A stretch of DNA of 64,000 nucleotides from Pelodera strongyloides. Its lineage: Eukaryota > Nematoda > Chromadorea > Rhabditida > Rhabditidae. Location of the stretch: NCBI GenBank assembly GCA_036852015.1, contig JAANDG010000005.1:124001-188000 (forward strand), read 5' to 3'. Positions 1 to 11,973 of the stretch are shown here, one piece after another. Positions within the stretch are counted from its first letter, which is position 1. Each line of letters starts with the position of its first letter. A program made the position numbers and the translations under genes. Below the pieces are notes generated by a model. It did not search any database. It saw nothing but the letters and a program-made list of their open reading frames with translations, and had not been told where the DNA came from.

Positions 1-3000
1 ATAGTCGGAAGCGATGTGCGTCACCACACATCGACCCTTGAACATCACGTCGCTCTGCAATGAAACTATGCTATATGTATACACGGAAGCCATATATCAA
101 ATAGCTTATGAATAGTCCGTTGGGATACTGTACTCTACTAGGTACACATAGTGAAATGTCTTTAGAAAACGCTCAGTATCGCTCAGCCAAACAATACATG
201 TGGACGTAAGTTTCTGGTAAGCAAAAGAAAAAAAACTAGAAATATATAAATTTACCCGTGAATTGACGGAATACAAATCTGCCTTCAATCCAGCCACATA
301 TTCGGCAAAGTGCTAAAATAATCGGTGAAAATAGTGGAAAAGAAAACAGAACCGTGCCTATCAATCAACCGACGAAATGTAAAATGTACTGTAACGTTAT
401 AAAGTGAAAGTGCACACTTCAGAAACTAATTTCAGTCTGCCACACTACTGACCTACAATGCACGTTTAGCTAAGTCAGATAAAATGACTATTCTCAACAA
501 AAATAACTAGTGATAATACTATTTGTACACGTTACTTTTAGTAGTAATTCAGTAAATTTATGTACTGCCAGCCGCGCGGCGTTCTTCTAAACAGCCCAAT
601 GATTAAACATCCTTACAATCTCATAGTTGGCCATTCGATTTCGACTAATGGCAGCATTGTCGTCATAAACTGAATCCTCATCATCCGACGATTCATCGAC
701 CACCGTTTTCTGGAAAAGTTCAATATGCAATGTTCCGTTCAATAATCAAAAGATAACCCGAAAAATACCATTATTCATTCGTGGTGCCTAGGTTTATTTA
801 TAATCTTGCATTTCAACTTCCACACGCTGTGGAATGTGCCGCATCGCCAATAAGTCTTCAAACATGCAGAACATTTTGTAGACTTGTTACGGAATAGTAA
901 AACTAGGGATATAAGAAGAGTAAAGAATCTTCAAACTTCAAGCTCTGGGTTTCGGCATAAAAATATGTGACGAACCCCCTCCGGAATTAGAAATCGCTCA
1001 TCCAATGAGACATTTACAATGTTTCACCGTCAAGACCGTGAGACGTATAGCTGCCCACAAAATGTAAATATACTGTAATATACATATAATATCATTGATA
1101 TAAATAACAGAACACACCTCTGAGCACTGGGATTGTGAATCGGGATCATAGACCTTATTGTATTCGGTGTCAGTGTCTGTCGTCACACTGTTGAAGTCAT
1201 CTTCAGGCAAATCCCTCTGGAAAGACTGGGAGCAAATGGGGCTTCATATGTCAACGTCATCAAGATCAAGAGTAACGCTCAAAAACAAACAAACAAACAA
1301 GTGTAAATGAAGTTAAAGCGAAATACCGGCCGGTTTTTGAAACGCATCGTGGACAGCTGAATTCCTACGTATTTATGCAAAGTTACTCGAATTTAACTCG
1401 ATTTTTTATCCCAATTTATGTTCATTTGCATACCTGCATAATAATGCTGGTGTACTCGGTGAGTTTCAAAAACCGGCCGGCGGTTCGCTTTAAGAATTAA
1501 GAAAAGTTCTCACATCTGAATATCGACCTCCTTCGGGCTCCGTTGATTCCGTGAACGTTGTGTTAGTAGTGACAGTCGACTCGCCGCACTAAAACAAAAC
1601 AAATAAAAGAAGAAATAAACAAAATGAATATACAACAATTACAACTACATTAGCTAGTTGCCCAGCACGCCATCATACATAGGCTCTGTTGCATAACGTT
1701 TTCCGGCAGACCTCCTCAAAAAGCAAGCAGCTCTAAACCTATACTGCCTACATACCTGCGCGAGACCCGGGTTCTCTTGAAGTCTTCCAGCCAACGCCAT
1801 CTCATACATCTTCTGGTTGTATTCGGCCAGTGCTTGTGACGATCTCGTGTTACGGTATCTGAACAATATCTCTAGAGTGCAAAACCGTAAACTTGCCTTA
1901 GAGGGGGGGAGGGATTCAAAACTACACTTCAGACAGACATAGGCACACAGATGAAAACCACGACACGCAGACACACACACAAACACACACACATACACAC
2001 ACAATACCATCCTGCTTCCTCATCCTCTTTAGTGAATACCAAAGCAAAACAGAAAAACACCAGTTCAAAACAGAAATAAAACTCAAACTCACACTGACGG
2101 CGGTTTTCCATCATGAAGAGGACCTTCGGCAGGTTTCGGTGGTTTCGAATGGAAAGGCAAGTTTAGTTTAGTGAGAGGCCCGGATAACACCGGCTCCACA
2201 GGACCCGGAGCACCCTAAATCACATTTTTTGTTCCGGCTCGTCGTGTAAGGCTGACACGTCTGTCATCGTGACTTAGTCAGCCACCTAGCCAAAATACCA
2301 CTACTAAATTAACAAATGGGGCACTAAGCCTTTGTTCGATAGATATCACACAAAATGAGGTACCTATAAACTACCGTATAGCACACAGGTTCGGGAGATG
2401 GGAGCCGGGAGAACGCGGGAGATTTCGCATTCAGGCTTAGGCCGTTTGTGCCCATATTTTAAAATTTCCCTCTAATTTTATGACTCTACCTCTACCGCAA
2501 GTTGCACATAACAACGAACGTCTTCAGACGCGCCAGCGCCATCACTTGGTGACGTCATTACGCTATTCACATTACTACCTAGATCATTATCGATAAATGA
2601 CTAAATTACTCACAATTGCAGCGTGTGGCGCTTCTCCCATGCAATGTCTCACCATTCGGTAGTTGGGATCTTCAACGACAGTAATCTCTGACGGAGCTTC
2701 CTGCAAAACAAAATAAGACAATTTATCTGATTAGGTGTAAATGGGTATGAGTATAAGGAGAAGATCGAACAGTTCGTCCGTCGCTGAGGGCTGAAAATAC
2801 CTTCAGGCTCAACTGCAACCGAGAGCCAACTCTGAACTCTCACAATTAAGTTGGGAGCCTAAGCCTAAGCCTAGCCTAGCACAAACACGGACTACTATTA
2901 CAAATTACCTAATCAAATTTACTTATAAAAGGATGCCATTAAACGAATAACAAATTACTAAATTAAATCTATTAACTGGCCTTATCCTCAGGAACAACGA

Positions 3001-6000
3001 TCGTTGTTGGGAGAAGGATAGGAAGTTTGCCTTGAATTCGAGCGACATGTTTTGGTTGTGCATGCTGAAAACAATCCTTTGTACACACAAACGCAAATTT
3101 CAAAGCATTTCTTACTTCACCCCAACTATGAGTCCACTCGTTCACGGAAATGATTGACGAGGTCAAGTTCACGAATCAAATTTTATAATGATAAAATAAA
3201 AATTATGAATTAGTCGATAAGTCATAGAGTCTTTAGAATCGGTTTAGTGATTCCGACTCCGACACTACATGTCGGTCCTTGGAACGGAACATAATCTTAT
3301 TATATAAAAAAGTAACTGTAGCGTGCGCTAGCACTCAGGTTACGGAAGTAGAATTCGAATAAATTGTTCCGCTTTGGATATAAAAGCTTGGAGCGAGGTT
3401 TTCCAACCGATAGCTGGGTAACTGCTAACTGAGTAGTTGGCAACTGGGTAATATGCACTGCGTGTCAATATTGAATACTTGTACATGTATAAATGTAGTT
3501 GGTCAGTAAGCGGGCATGCGCTTCACAAACCACGTAATATACCACTTAAACAAGCAAAAAATCTCACGTAATAGTTAGGTGGTTGGTATCCAGAACGCTG
3601 TCTATCCTGCCGGATCCAGTTCGAATCTCCAGAACGTGCACGCTAAACAAACGGTGTCACATTCAACATTAATCGACAATTAAAGTCCAAACAATCATAG
3701 CCCATAGTTGTTCCACGGTTCCACTAAAGAAACGAAATTATCAAGACACACGGAGAATTCCGTATTCTGGAAAAAGCGCTATTGTCTCACGTCACCACTG
3801 TCAGGACGTATCGGGAATAGTAACGCGATACTGTACCGATACAGAGTAATGTACCAAACAGGTAGAACTACAAAAATACAACCATGACTCATAGAACGGG
3901 TAAAAATTTGAACGGCTACGGCTCAATTACAAGAAGACATGTCATCATAAACAATAAAGAAACTCACGTAAGTGCCAATATTCTCCTTTAGTCCAGTCTT
4001 GGAGATCATGCAGTGGTACTCGAACGGGGTGGAATCGATCTCTGGCGGGTCGACTACCCACTCCTTTACTCTCACCAGAACCTGCAAGATCAGAGTTACA
4101 GTAAGCCCTAGCCCGAAGACGTCGAGCAATTTGTCATCTGGAACTCGTCGCCTACGCTCAGGACCTCTGCGGAGCATGTCATAAGCAAACTTTGAATATG
4201 AACCTGAATAAAGGTGCACGCTCTTGAAGCGTAACAGATTTATTTGTTTATTTATAGTAAATCAGCAACAAATAGAGCCATACCAACAACACAACAAACA
4301 AAAAAGAAAACAGTTGCCGTTCGTTATGAATGATTTATGGAATAATACACTAATACAATAGCAGTAAGTTGGGTAGATGCACCGCATGAGGCAACCCACC
4401 CCTCTGTGTGTAACCCGGTGCCAGGGACAATCAGATTTGGTTGAGTGAAAAATGGGCGCGTGTAGCTCATGCTCAACCGGTGAGTGCTTGTCGAGCAGAC
4501 AAGTGACGCGGTGTCGAGTCCGCTCCACGCCAAGTTTTTGGCAATAGCCCAGACTGCTGCCTAGGAGTCACAAGGCCACAATAAAGAAGGGCCAAGAGCT
4601 AGCCGTTTTTCCCCTGCTGATGTCACGCACAACCTTACATATCCATATACCACAAATGGCATACAACTCGTCTCTCAAACGACCAACCGTAAAGCTCTGG
4701 ATTCCAACAGCATCTTGCAGTTCGCCCAAGTTCTTTTGGATAGAAGACGGGAAGGAGACGTGCAGTCCAACGCCCAAATTCCTCAATGTTTCGCTCACCA
4801 AGATGTAACCTTCAAACTGGAAAGTCTCCTTGGTCTGAAAATGAAAACATTATATTATTTATCTCTCACGTTCTACTCCTTGTTTGTCATACTTTGAGGA
4901 AAGACGACTATAACCACCACTGTCGTCGTTAGTCGTTGTTGACATAACACTCAAAGTTGTAAAGACAGAAATACAACTGCAGTCACAGACATTTCTCCTG
5001 CTTGCGCCCAAAATTTAAATGAACATAAGAAAGAGCTAAGCCCAAATTTATCGATTATACTAAAAGAATCACCATGATAGTGTGAAAGCTCGGAGGGAAG
5101 TCCAGTTTCGGTTGTTGAGGCAAGCTGGGGACGAATTCCTGGAAACAAAGAACCGAACTAAAGAAATCCGTGAAAGAGCCATGGAAGCTTAAACAGGGTT
5201 CAAGTTCAATTAGACATAAATCTATTAAATCCTCCCTTCCTTAACTAGACAGCTCTTTATGCCCCAACCCCAAAGGCCAAATTGACCACTCAATTCCCCA
5301 TGGTGAATTCCCTTTCTCTGCGTCTCTCACATTAGAATGCTATTTTCTGTCTCCAGGGACCATTTCCCCGAGGGAATCGAAGTGGTGAATATGGCCTCGG
5401 GATACACTTCGAAAGGGAATACTTACGTAACAATCAATGTATCGCTGACGAAATGAGTATATGGTTTAGATATGGTCCGGGCAGTATATTACCTATCCGT
5501 AGAGTAGACATCCTACAGTACAATTTAAATTTTACAATACACAAACGTAAAAATTAAAATTATTGAAATCGCATACCTCAAACCTCATCGACATACGCTC
5601 CGAGTTCAATACCGGACGCACATTCATTGCCTAAATAGATCTGGCTTCATTTTACGTGTCTAACCACATATCTAGCAGCCGTATATACACTATACACATT
5701 TCAATTTCCAACAAACACATAGCCCGTTAACATGCACATACCGGGTAGTTCACAATACCGACAATGATACAATTTTTGTAAAGATATGTTAAGAACATGG
5801 TTAAATGAGTAGACATGCTAAGGACATGGTTAGGAATGGCTCAGACTCAGGTCCATCCCGAACGGTGCCCAGCAAAAAATACAGTATGAATTGGCATGCA
5901 AACCATGCTAATTCAAACTGTATTTTTGCTTTCTCCAAGCATTAGAACGTTTCCAAAATGTCCATCCCGGACGATGAATTTGCACAACGCGCCCTAAATG

Positions 6001-9000
6001 AGTAGATATGTTAAGGACATGGTTAAATTAGGATCGGGCACTTACCTTAATCTTCAGTCCAATATGAAGTGGACCATTATGCGGATCAGCCACCAGATCG
6101 CACTTTGCTGCATTGCCGGGTTGCAGTTCAAGCTACAAAAGGGAAGTTCCTATTATGAAAACTGCTCACCTCATCGACTATGTGAAAATAACGTACATTA
6201 AGCAGAATAAAACGGAATATGAAAGATTATTATCAAAAAATGGGATTTTATCTAGTGTATTTACAGCTACGGTATATAGTTACGACAGAGTACATAGTTA
6301 CGACAATTAAGTAAATACGTACATATACATACGTGTCTATTTGCCTAGCGAGAAATCACAAACATCATAATTATATACTTAGAATAGTCTCCGTATCCGT
6401 ATGCGGATGGTTAAAACCACCACGCTCCCTTGTCAGTTTGCTGATGGTGAGGCGCGGTGTCTTACGGTTTCCTTTAGAGATACGTTAGCTTCTTAACTTT
6501 ATTTATCTATCATCAGTAAACTATTATTATTATTATTCAGGACGACGCGTTCGGTACGGCTTTTACACGCCGATCTACACCGACAGGCCTCGGGGTACGA
6601 ACTCTATCCAGTGCAAATGATCCTGCTGACTTTTGTAAGAAGCCACGGAATCAGAAAACTCACAAGAATAGACAGCATATCCGTCATTCTGCCTGAACGC
6701 ACTTCCTCGTCAAGATCTGTATACACGTGGTTGAGGCTGAAATGTGATACTGATCAGACGCTTAACACCTTATTCGCTTCGAAATGGGAAATCGAAACCG
6801 GCTACTTTTGTTCTATGTGACAGTGACAGAAGTAAAAAAAAGTTCAAATCGAAAAAGTCCTAACTGAAACCTTTATATATGCTATAAACTTGGGGTAACG
6901 TCAGAAAAAAACGTCCAAATCCAAAAATTCCTTACTAAAACCCTTATATAAGCTATAAACTTAGGATAAATCTCATTCCACAACTTAAACAAATCAAGAA
7001 AAAAAACATCGGAATATAAAAAAAACTCACTACACGGAGAAGAAAATAAGGAACTGTTTTCCAGTCGCCGCGTCATTGTGTTCGCGCACGAAGATTAAGT
7101 TCACGTCTAAAATAGTACAATAGTAAGATGTGATGAGTTCAACAATTCAACAATTTCTAGCCCTATGCATGTGTATGAGTGTGTTTTCCCCCAATAATTC
7201 CTTGATGCTTGATGTTGTAAGCGGATTTTGCCACGGCCACCACTTCGAATACAACGACACATAACAACGAACCAAGGAACCAACAAGAAAAGAACAATGG
7301 ACAGTTTTTGAACAAGTGAAATTTATATACGACACGACATCAAGCAACGCACCCTTCTCGTAGAAATCAGGATCCGTAGGCGACATCTGAAATATAAAAT
7401 AATGTGGCAGATTGGATTTTCAAAATACAATTTTCTACTCGATAGTTCCAGCGATATTATATCTATGAGAACTATCCAATACCGTATTCTATACATTAAT
7501 ATGAAAAATAAACATCTTCACACTCGTACCGTACACCCTCACACATGCAATACCATGAAAGTACGTTCTCGAACAAAAGCCACCACAGACAATGTACAAG
7601 CACCAAATAAACTAATAAATTCTCCAACTCACGGTCAAAGGAGGTTCAGGCATCCAAGTTGGTTCAGACTTCAAGAAGATGCCCATAACTGGAGGGGGCG
7701 TCTGCAAACAGGAACAGTAAAGTAATGCATAAAAGCACACGAAGGAGTCTCTTCTGCTGAACTCCGTATACACTAATTTCTAAACAATATAAGGAAAAAT
7801 GGGATCACTAAAAGTATGAAAAGGAAAGGTGATATAATGCATCATAGCTTTACAAACGGAGAGACAAACGATGTTATCATAACAAATGTCATCTTAAACG
7901 CGCCTTTAACATTCAGCTCATTCAAGCTTCTGTCACTAAGCAAAGCACCAGCGCGCATTTATATGCGTGTGCACCGACCGACTCCATAATATCCTCAATA
8001 AAGTTGTTGTCATCCATCGATTTCTTCTGTGTATATGCCTGTACTTTATCACAGACCCAGAACGCATCGTGTGCTGACATTCCCATCCTTTCCTCGTCTG
8101 TGGCGCACATAATCGGGCTGAATCGGGTTATTTAGTATCGAACCCGGTTTACTGATGTATACAGTAAAACGCGGGCAATATGACAACGAACCCATTTCAC
8201 GCCTACTGTGCGACCATCCATAGTATTATGGCTATGAGACAGAATATTATGGCTGTGACACCCTCCCTATATTATGGCTATGACACTCCATATTATGGTT
8301 ATGACACCCTAGCCTGTGGCAACTAAGAAAGACAGAGCGTACTACTTTATTACGTCACGTATGCTAACCACAAAAGAAAAACGTCTTTAATGCTTCAAAC
8401 CAGAATTACCAACAGTTTTACCGTAGTTTAGGGCTAAATGTACAGGTGCTCGTAAACGCTGAATATTCACAAAGTAAGAGACACCAAACTGGCTTCCGCC
8501 TGGTTTAGACATAGACTAAAATCAAGTAAAAACTAAACAATAATCAACCAACCAGTAAATATGTCCCATGTATAAGATGCCGGGTTTCATTTGTTGACCA
8601 TCCACCATGGCTGCGCTGTCCAGAAAAGTGACCTGAACGATGTTGAATGTGATAAACATATAAGGAACGAGGATCACAGACAGAACGAGGTGAAACTATT
8701 CAATCACGACACTAACCAGGAACATAAGGAAAGGAAGTTCTGGAGTAAACAAACGTCCATGCCGATTGCCGTAGTGAAATACACACCCTTTTTATTTTAT
8801 ATATACTACAATAGATACTACGTCATTGTCAAACAAACCAAAAAATACACACCTTCATACCAAGCGACGACCATCCAGACTTAAAGCACGGCGATTTCGA
8901 ATTGTACGCAGATTTGCTGGGAATCACACCCACGTAGGCCTAAAGTACCGGAAGCAAATTAAATGTGTCTCAGCAAGTCAACAGCCATCAGAGACACTTC

Positions 9001-9914
9001 TCCTCTTTATTCTGATGGAAAGGAGACTACGAAAACCTCAATACGCAATCCTCTTGCAGTTGTGTCTCAATTCGACAAACTGATGTATTCCTTTACCAAG
9101 ATACAACCAGGAAGCTAACAGTGCACGATCGTTCACGCTGCCGCACCACATCAAGTCACCATCACAAGTGCTACGCCCAAGGACCAAAGAGGTAGAGGGT
9201 ACGGTGGAACGATAGAAACTCAGCTCTGAGAGTGAAAACAGACTTAGGGCGCGTTTAAGATGGCCGAAAGAAAGAAAGAAATGCGTTTTCGGCCGTTCAG
9301 GTTGGCCGAAAAGAAAAGTTTTAATACTAAGGGAAAATGAAAAAATACAGTAATTTTTTTCGGGTTTTGTCTGCGTGTCTTGTTTTTGCATTGTCTTTCA
9401 AAGGTTTTCTTTTCGTCCAACCTGAACGGCCGAAAACGCATTTTTTCTTTCTTTCGGCCATCTTAAACGCGCCCTTAATTACCGTAGCAATTTTCCAACG
9501 ATCTCTCGTCTCGACCACCAAGTCAGCGAGGATCATGTTCTGGCCATCTGCAATTTCGACCACGTTTCCAACCTAAACAAATGAAGGAGGAGGGCTTTCG
9601 TCAGGAACAATCTCCCGTTTCTTATATCTTCATGCTAATTCATTCACATATCAGATCTCAGCTACAAATGAGTGAACCAATCGAAAAGATCAAAGTCCAA
9701 CCTTCACAAACCAATCATTATCTTTACTGGAACATACAATGGAACAAACTATTTCAATAAATGATGAAACTACAAACGTACAAACTACATTCAAATAAAA
9801 AATGGGAATTACCTTCAGTGCATCTCCACTATTGGGCAAGGTGAGCTTTTCACCGCTTCCAATCAGCACCGCATTTGGCCCATCCACGCCCACCACATAG
9901 GCAATCTTGCTCAT
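1..9914 (-). CDS. Unrecognised multi-exon gene (3' end outside window)
   Basis: No family is recognised. The chain starts MSKIAYVVGVDGPNAVLIGS at 9914. Exons in agreeing phase are 9813-9914, 9483-9572, 8853-8939, 8553-8632, 7979-8117, 7633-7701, 7353-7386, 7031-7106, 6664-6736, 6046-6132, 5577-5630, 5073-5138, 4688-4834, 3968-4081, about 2995-3064, 2614-2700, 2093-2214, 1756-1858, 1514-1588, 1118-1216, 617-709, 256-312 and 1-54, which runs off the left edge. About 655 residues are covered. The first two-thirds looks globular (AYVGVIPSKSAYNS, FVREHNDAATGKQFLIFFS, VLVRVKEWVVDPPEIDSTPF). A Pro-rich stretch near 2150 and an acidic Ser/Thr/Tyr-rich linker (DESSDDEDSVYDD near 680) follow. No signal peptide or membrane segment is clear. 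The exon near 3000 has an uncertain donor and an in-frame TAA if unspliced. Confidence 0.7.
1313..1493. mobile_element. TTAA-flanked MITE, AGCGAAAT family
   Basis: Inverted ends AGCGAAATACCGGCCGG and CCGGCCGGCGGTTCGCT are flanked by TTAA on both sides. It lies in an intron of the unrecognised gene. The TTAA duplication is typical of piggyBac-type transposition; no transposase is present. Confidence 0.85.
1966..2005. repeat. CA microsatellite
   Basis: Interrupted ACACAC run in an intron of the unrecognised gene. Confidence 0.9.
3564..3645 (+). repeat. tRNA-like sequence, possible SINE head
   Basis: TAGTTAGGTGGTTGG and CAGTTCGAATCTC sit at A-box and B-box spacing, but the T stem does not pair. 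Confidence 0.35.
4103..4245. repeat. Dispersed repeat, copy 1
   Basis: Contains GAAGACGTCGAGCAATTTG, an ACCTCTGCGGA block and GGTGCACGCTC. Two further copies lie at 18378-18531 and 9950-10051. No inverted ends were seen. It adjoins the exon 3968-4081. Confidence 0.7.
5274..5398. mobile_element. GAGGCC-ended MITE copy
   Basis: Carries the family's internal TTCCCCATGG and TTTCCCCGAGGGAATCG blocks and ends GTGGTGAATATGGCCTC; the left end is diverged. Intron of the unrecognised gene. Confidence 0.7.
6832..6975. repeat. Imperfect tandem duplication of about 75 bp
   Basis: Two units share CCTTATATAxGCTATAAACTT, in an intron of the unrecognised gene. Confidence 0.65.
8219..8308. repeat. Tandem repeat of ATATTATGGCTATGACACCC
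   Basis: Four imperfect units of 20-27 bp in an intron of the unrecognised gene. Confidence 0.8.
9247..9474. mobile_element. GGGCGCG-ended MITE (Harbinger-like)
   Basis: Ends GGGCGCGTTTAAGATGG and the exact inverse, 228 bp long, flanked by TTA on both sides as PIF/Harbinger elements are. Its right end is 8 bp from the donor of exon 9483-9572 of the unrecognised gene. Confidence 0.85.
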
Positions 9915-9925
9915 TGCTGGAAATA
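9912..9925 (-). promoter_or_regulatory. Splice acceptor just upstream of the unrecognised gene's start
   Basis: The minus strand reads ATATTTCCAG, CA, then ATG at 9914. With the other four genes it makes five of five starts with an acceptor within 20 nt. Confidence 0.55.
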
Positions 9926-9949
9926 TACATCAATATGTAATGTAAATAT

Positions 9950-10051
9950 AGACGTCGAGCAATTTGTCATCTCGAGCTCTCAAGATCTCTGCGGAACACG
10001 TCATAAGCTAACCTTGTATTATTTGATAGATGCACGCTCCCGAACCGTAAC
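9950..10051. repeat. Dispersed repeat, copy 3
   Basis: Shorter and more diverged copy of the 4103 repeat, 35 nt upstream of the unrecognised gene's start. Confidence 0.6.
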
Positions 10052-10971
10052 CATTTTAATTTTTAATACGAAGAAAACCAAAAATATGCAATTGTACAGA
10101 ATATCTCTCGAAAAAGTCCCGCGTTTTTAACAGAATGGAAACAACATAAACAATATCTGCCGTGAATACAATAAACTTTCCGGTCACAGTTGAAAGTTTC
10201 ACTATAAAAACAGCAAAGCAAACAAACGAATATAACAAGAACACCCAATTTTGTAAACAGAAGAAAGAAGCAAAGCTTGCAATATTTCTGTGTAAACCAC
10301 TACGGTCTAACCAACCCAACCCCCAACTAATCAACACCGTACTTTCAACGACCGCACCTCTTAAAACTCCAAACAAGTTATTCTCCAAACATATTCAAAC
10401 TAATTACATGACAACAAACATATTCAAACAAATTACAAGACAACATAAATAACCCAAAAACGATAAATAATGGTGCCTGAAAACACAATCTGCAAGTAAA
10501 CAATGTTTAAAATAAAATTTATTTGAAATTCGCAACATATAACAAGGGGATAACAACAACTCTCTTTTCAATGGGTCGGGTACTGTACTCTATACTCTAC
10601 TTTCCCAATATGCGCAAAAACGGCCCCACAAATTTGCATGCTATATTAAACCAACACCAATTCTATAAAAGCTTGCAATCAAGTATATTAACGAAAATTC
10701 CAAGCGAGATCCAGTAAACTAACAAGAAAGATAATTCACACCGATTACTTTAATTCAGTTAATAATAATAATATCTCGCAGTCGAGCTATGAAAAACTAC
10801 AGAGCACTAGAGCACGCATGACTCCGAGGAATTGGGTCCTGTGACGTTTCAACTTTGACTAAATAACTAAAACTTTGACTAAATAACTAGGAATATAATA
10901 ACATTACGCTTATCACTTCATAAGAGACACCTAACCTGCTTATACGCTAGCGTCCTGAATCAAAGGCATCC

Positions 10972-11429
10972 TTAAAGGGAGAGGCCCACGAGAAAAAGGT
11001 GTCTCTTGGTTTACTTGAACAGAATGTCCGGAATTTCAGAAATATTACTGTGAAAACCGCATTTCTTTACGCCTAGAACTCGCAGAGATATTTCACGGCA
11101 AACAGTTCGGCCAGTTACCGTAGCCAGAAAGGTTTAAATACGTTTTTACGGTTTATATCCACCCATCAGCGTTCTTTCCCTACATAATGATTGTTAAACG
11201 AATGAAGAACATTCCTACCATTATAATACAGCTTTTTCAATACTTTGATACCCTAAAAGCGCAAAAATTGATTCTGACTACGGTACCTGGCCGAACAGTT
11301 TGCCGAGGAATAACTCCACGAGTTCTAGGCCTAAAGAAATGCGATTTTTACAGTAATATTTCTGAAATTCCGGACATTCTTTTCAAATAAATTGAGGAAA
11401 CCTTTTTTCTCGTGGGCCTCTCCCTTTAA
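10972..11429. mobile_element. 458-bp foldback element with TTAA flanks
   Basis: Ends AGGGAGAGGCCCACGAG and its complement lie inside TTAA duplications. The arms pair imperfectly over roughly 170 bp each, including a CCGGAATTTCAGAAATATTA block and its inverse. It has no coding potential and lies in the spacer downstream of POLR3D. Confidence 0.85.
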
Positions 11430-11875
11430 ATGAGCCTTTAGACAATTATTTGACTAACAAAATAACAAAAAGTGGCCAAAACAAGAAAAAAAGACCAGAC
11501 ACATGAACAAATTCTACCCGAAACTGTCAACAACAAATAAAATACAACGATTCGTTATAATTAACCAATTAACTTAATTACTTAATTTATGATAATCGCA
11601 CAAACCACCCAAAAAGGTGGTTATCCACGGAGCCAAGAACTAACACCAAGAAAAAGATTGCTGAAAATAAGTGAAATCTCCTTTCACACCCATGTAGGGA
11701 AGAACGAAAACTTCACCAATGAAAATTCATAAATTCACACGAAAATAACAAATGGATATAAGGCACCAATCCAATCAAAATTCATTATCCTACTAATCAA
11801 CAATAACAACGCGCAGTTCACATGCCTACATAGGACATCAACCAGTCAGTTCTTAAATAGCAGTTAAGGACCTAG

Positions 11876-11940
11876 GGACACGTGGCGCAGTGGCCTAAAA
11901 GGCAGGGATCAACGCAGCGTGTTCAAGTTGCTGATCGCTA
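11876..11940 (+). repeat. tRNA-like sequence, possible SINE head
   Basis: TGGCGCAGTGGCC resembles a Pol III A box and GTGTTCAAGTTGC a B box about 38 bp on. Acceptor and anticodon stems do not pair, so it is not a working tRNA. Confidence 0.4.
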
Positions 11941-11973
11941 AGGCGGCTAAGGTATCTAAGGTATAACAAGACA

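Larger units (their letters stand above)
9919..11973. other. Spacer between POLR3D and the unrecognised gene
   Basis: No coding exon is supported in this 2-kb gap. It contains a dispersed-repeat copy (9950-10051), the 458-bp foldback element (10972-11429), a 21-bp direct duplication near 10855 and a tRNA-like sequence (11876-11940). The remainder is AT-rich with no visible signal. Confidence 0.65.

Noticed and set aside
2972..3172. Exon ending NEWTHSWGE before a GTAAG donor at about 3115
   Set aside because: No AG acceptor could be found at a suitable distance upstream.
9001..9240. An extra exon of the unrecognised gene encoding VNDRALLASWLYLG
   Set aside because: Every acceptor tried gives a stop or the wrong phase, while 9483 joins 8939 directly in phase 0.
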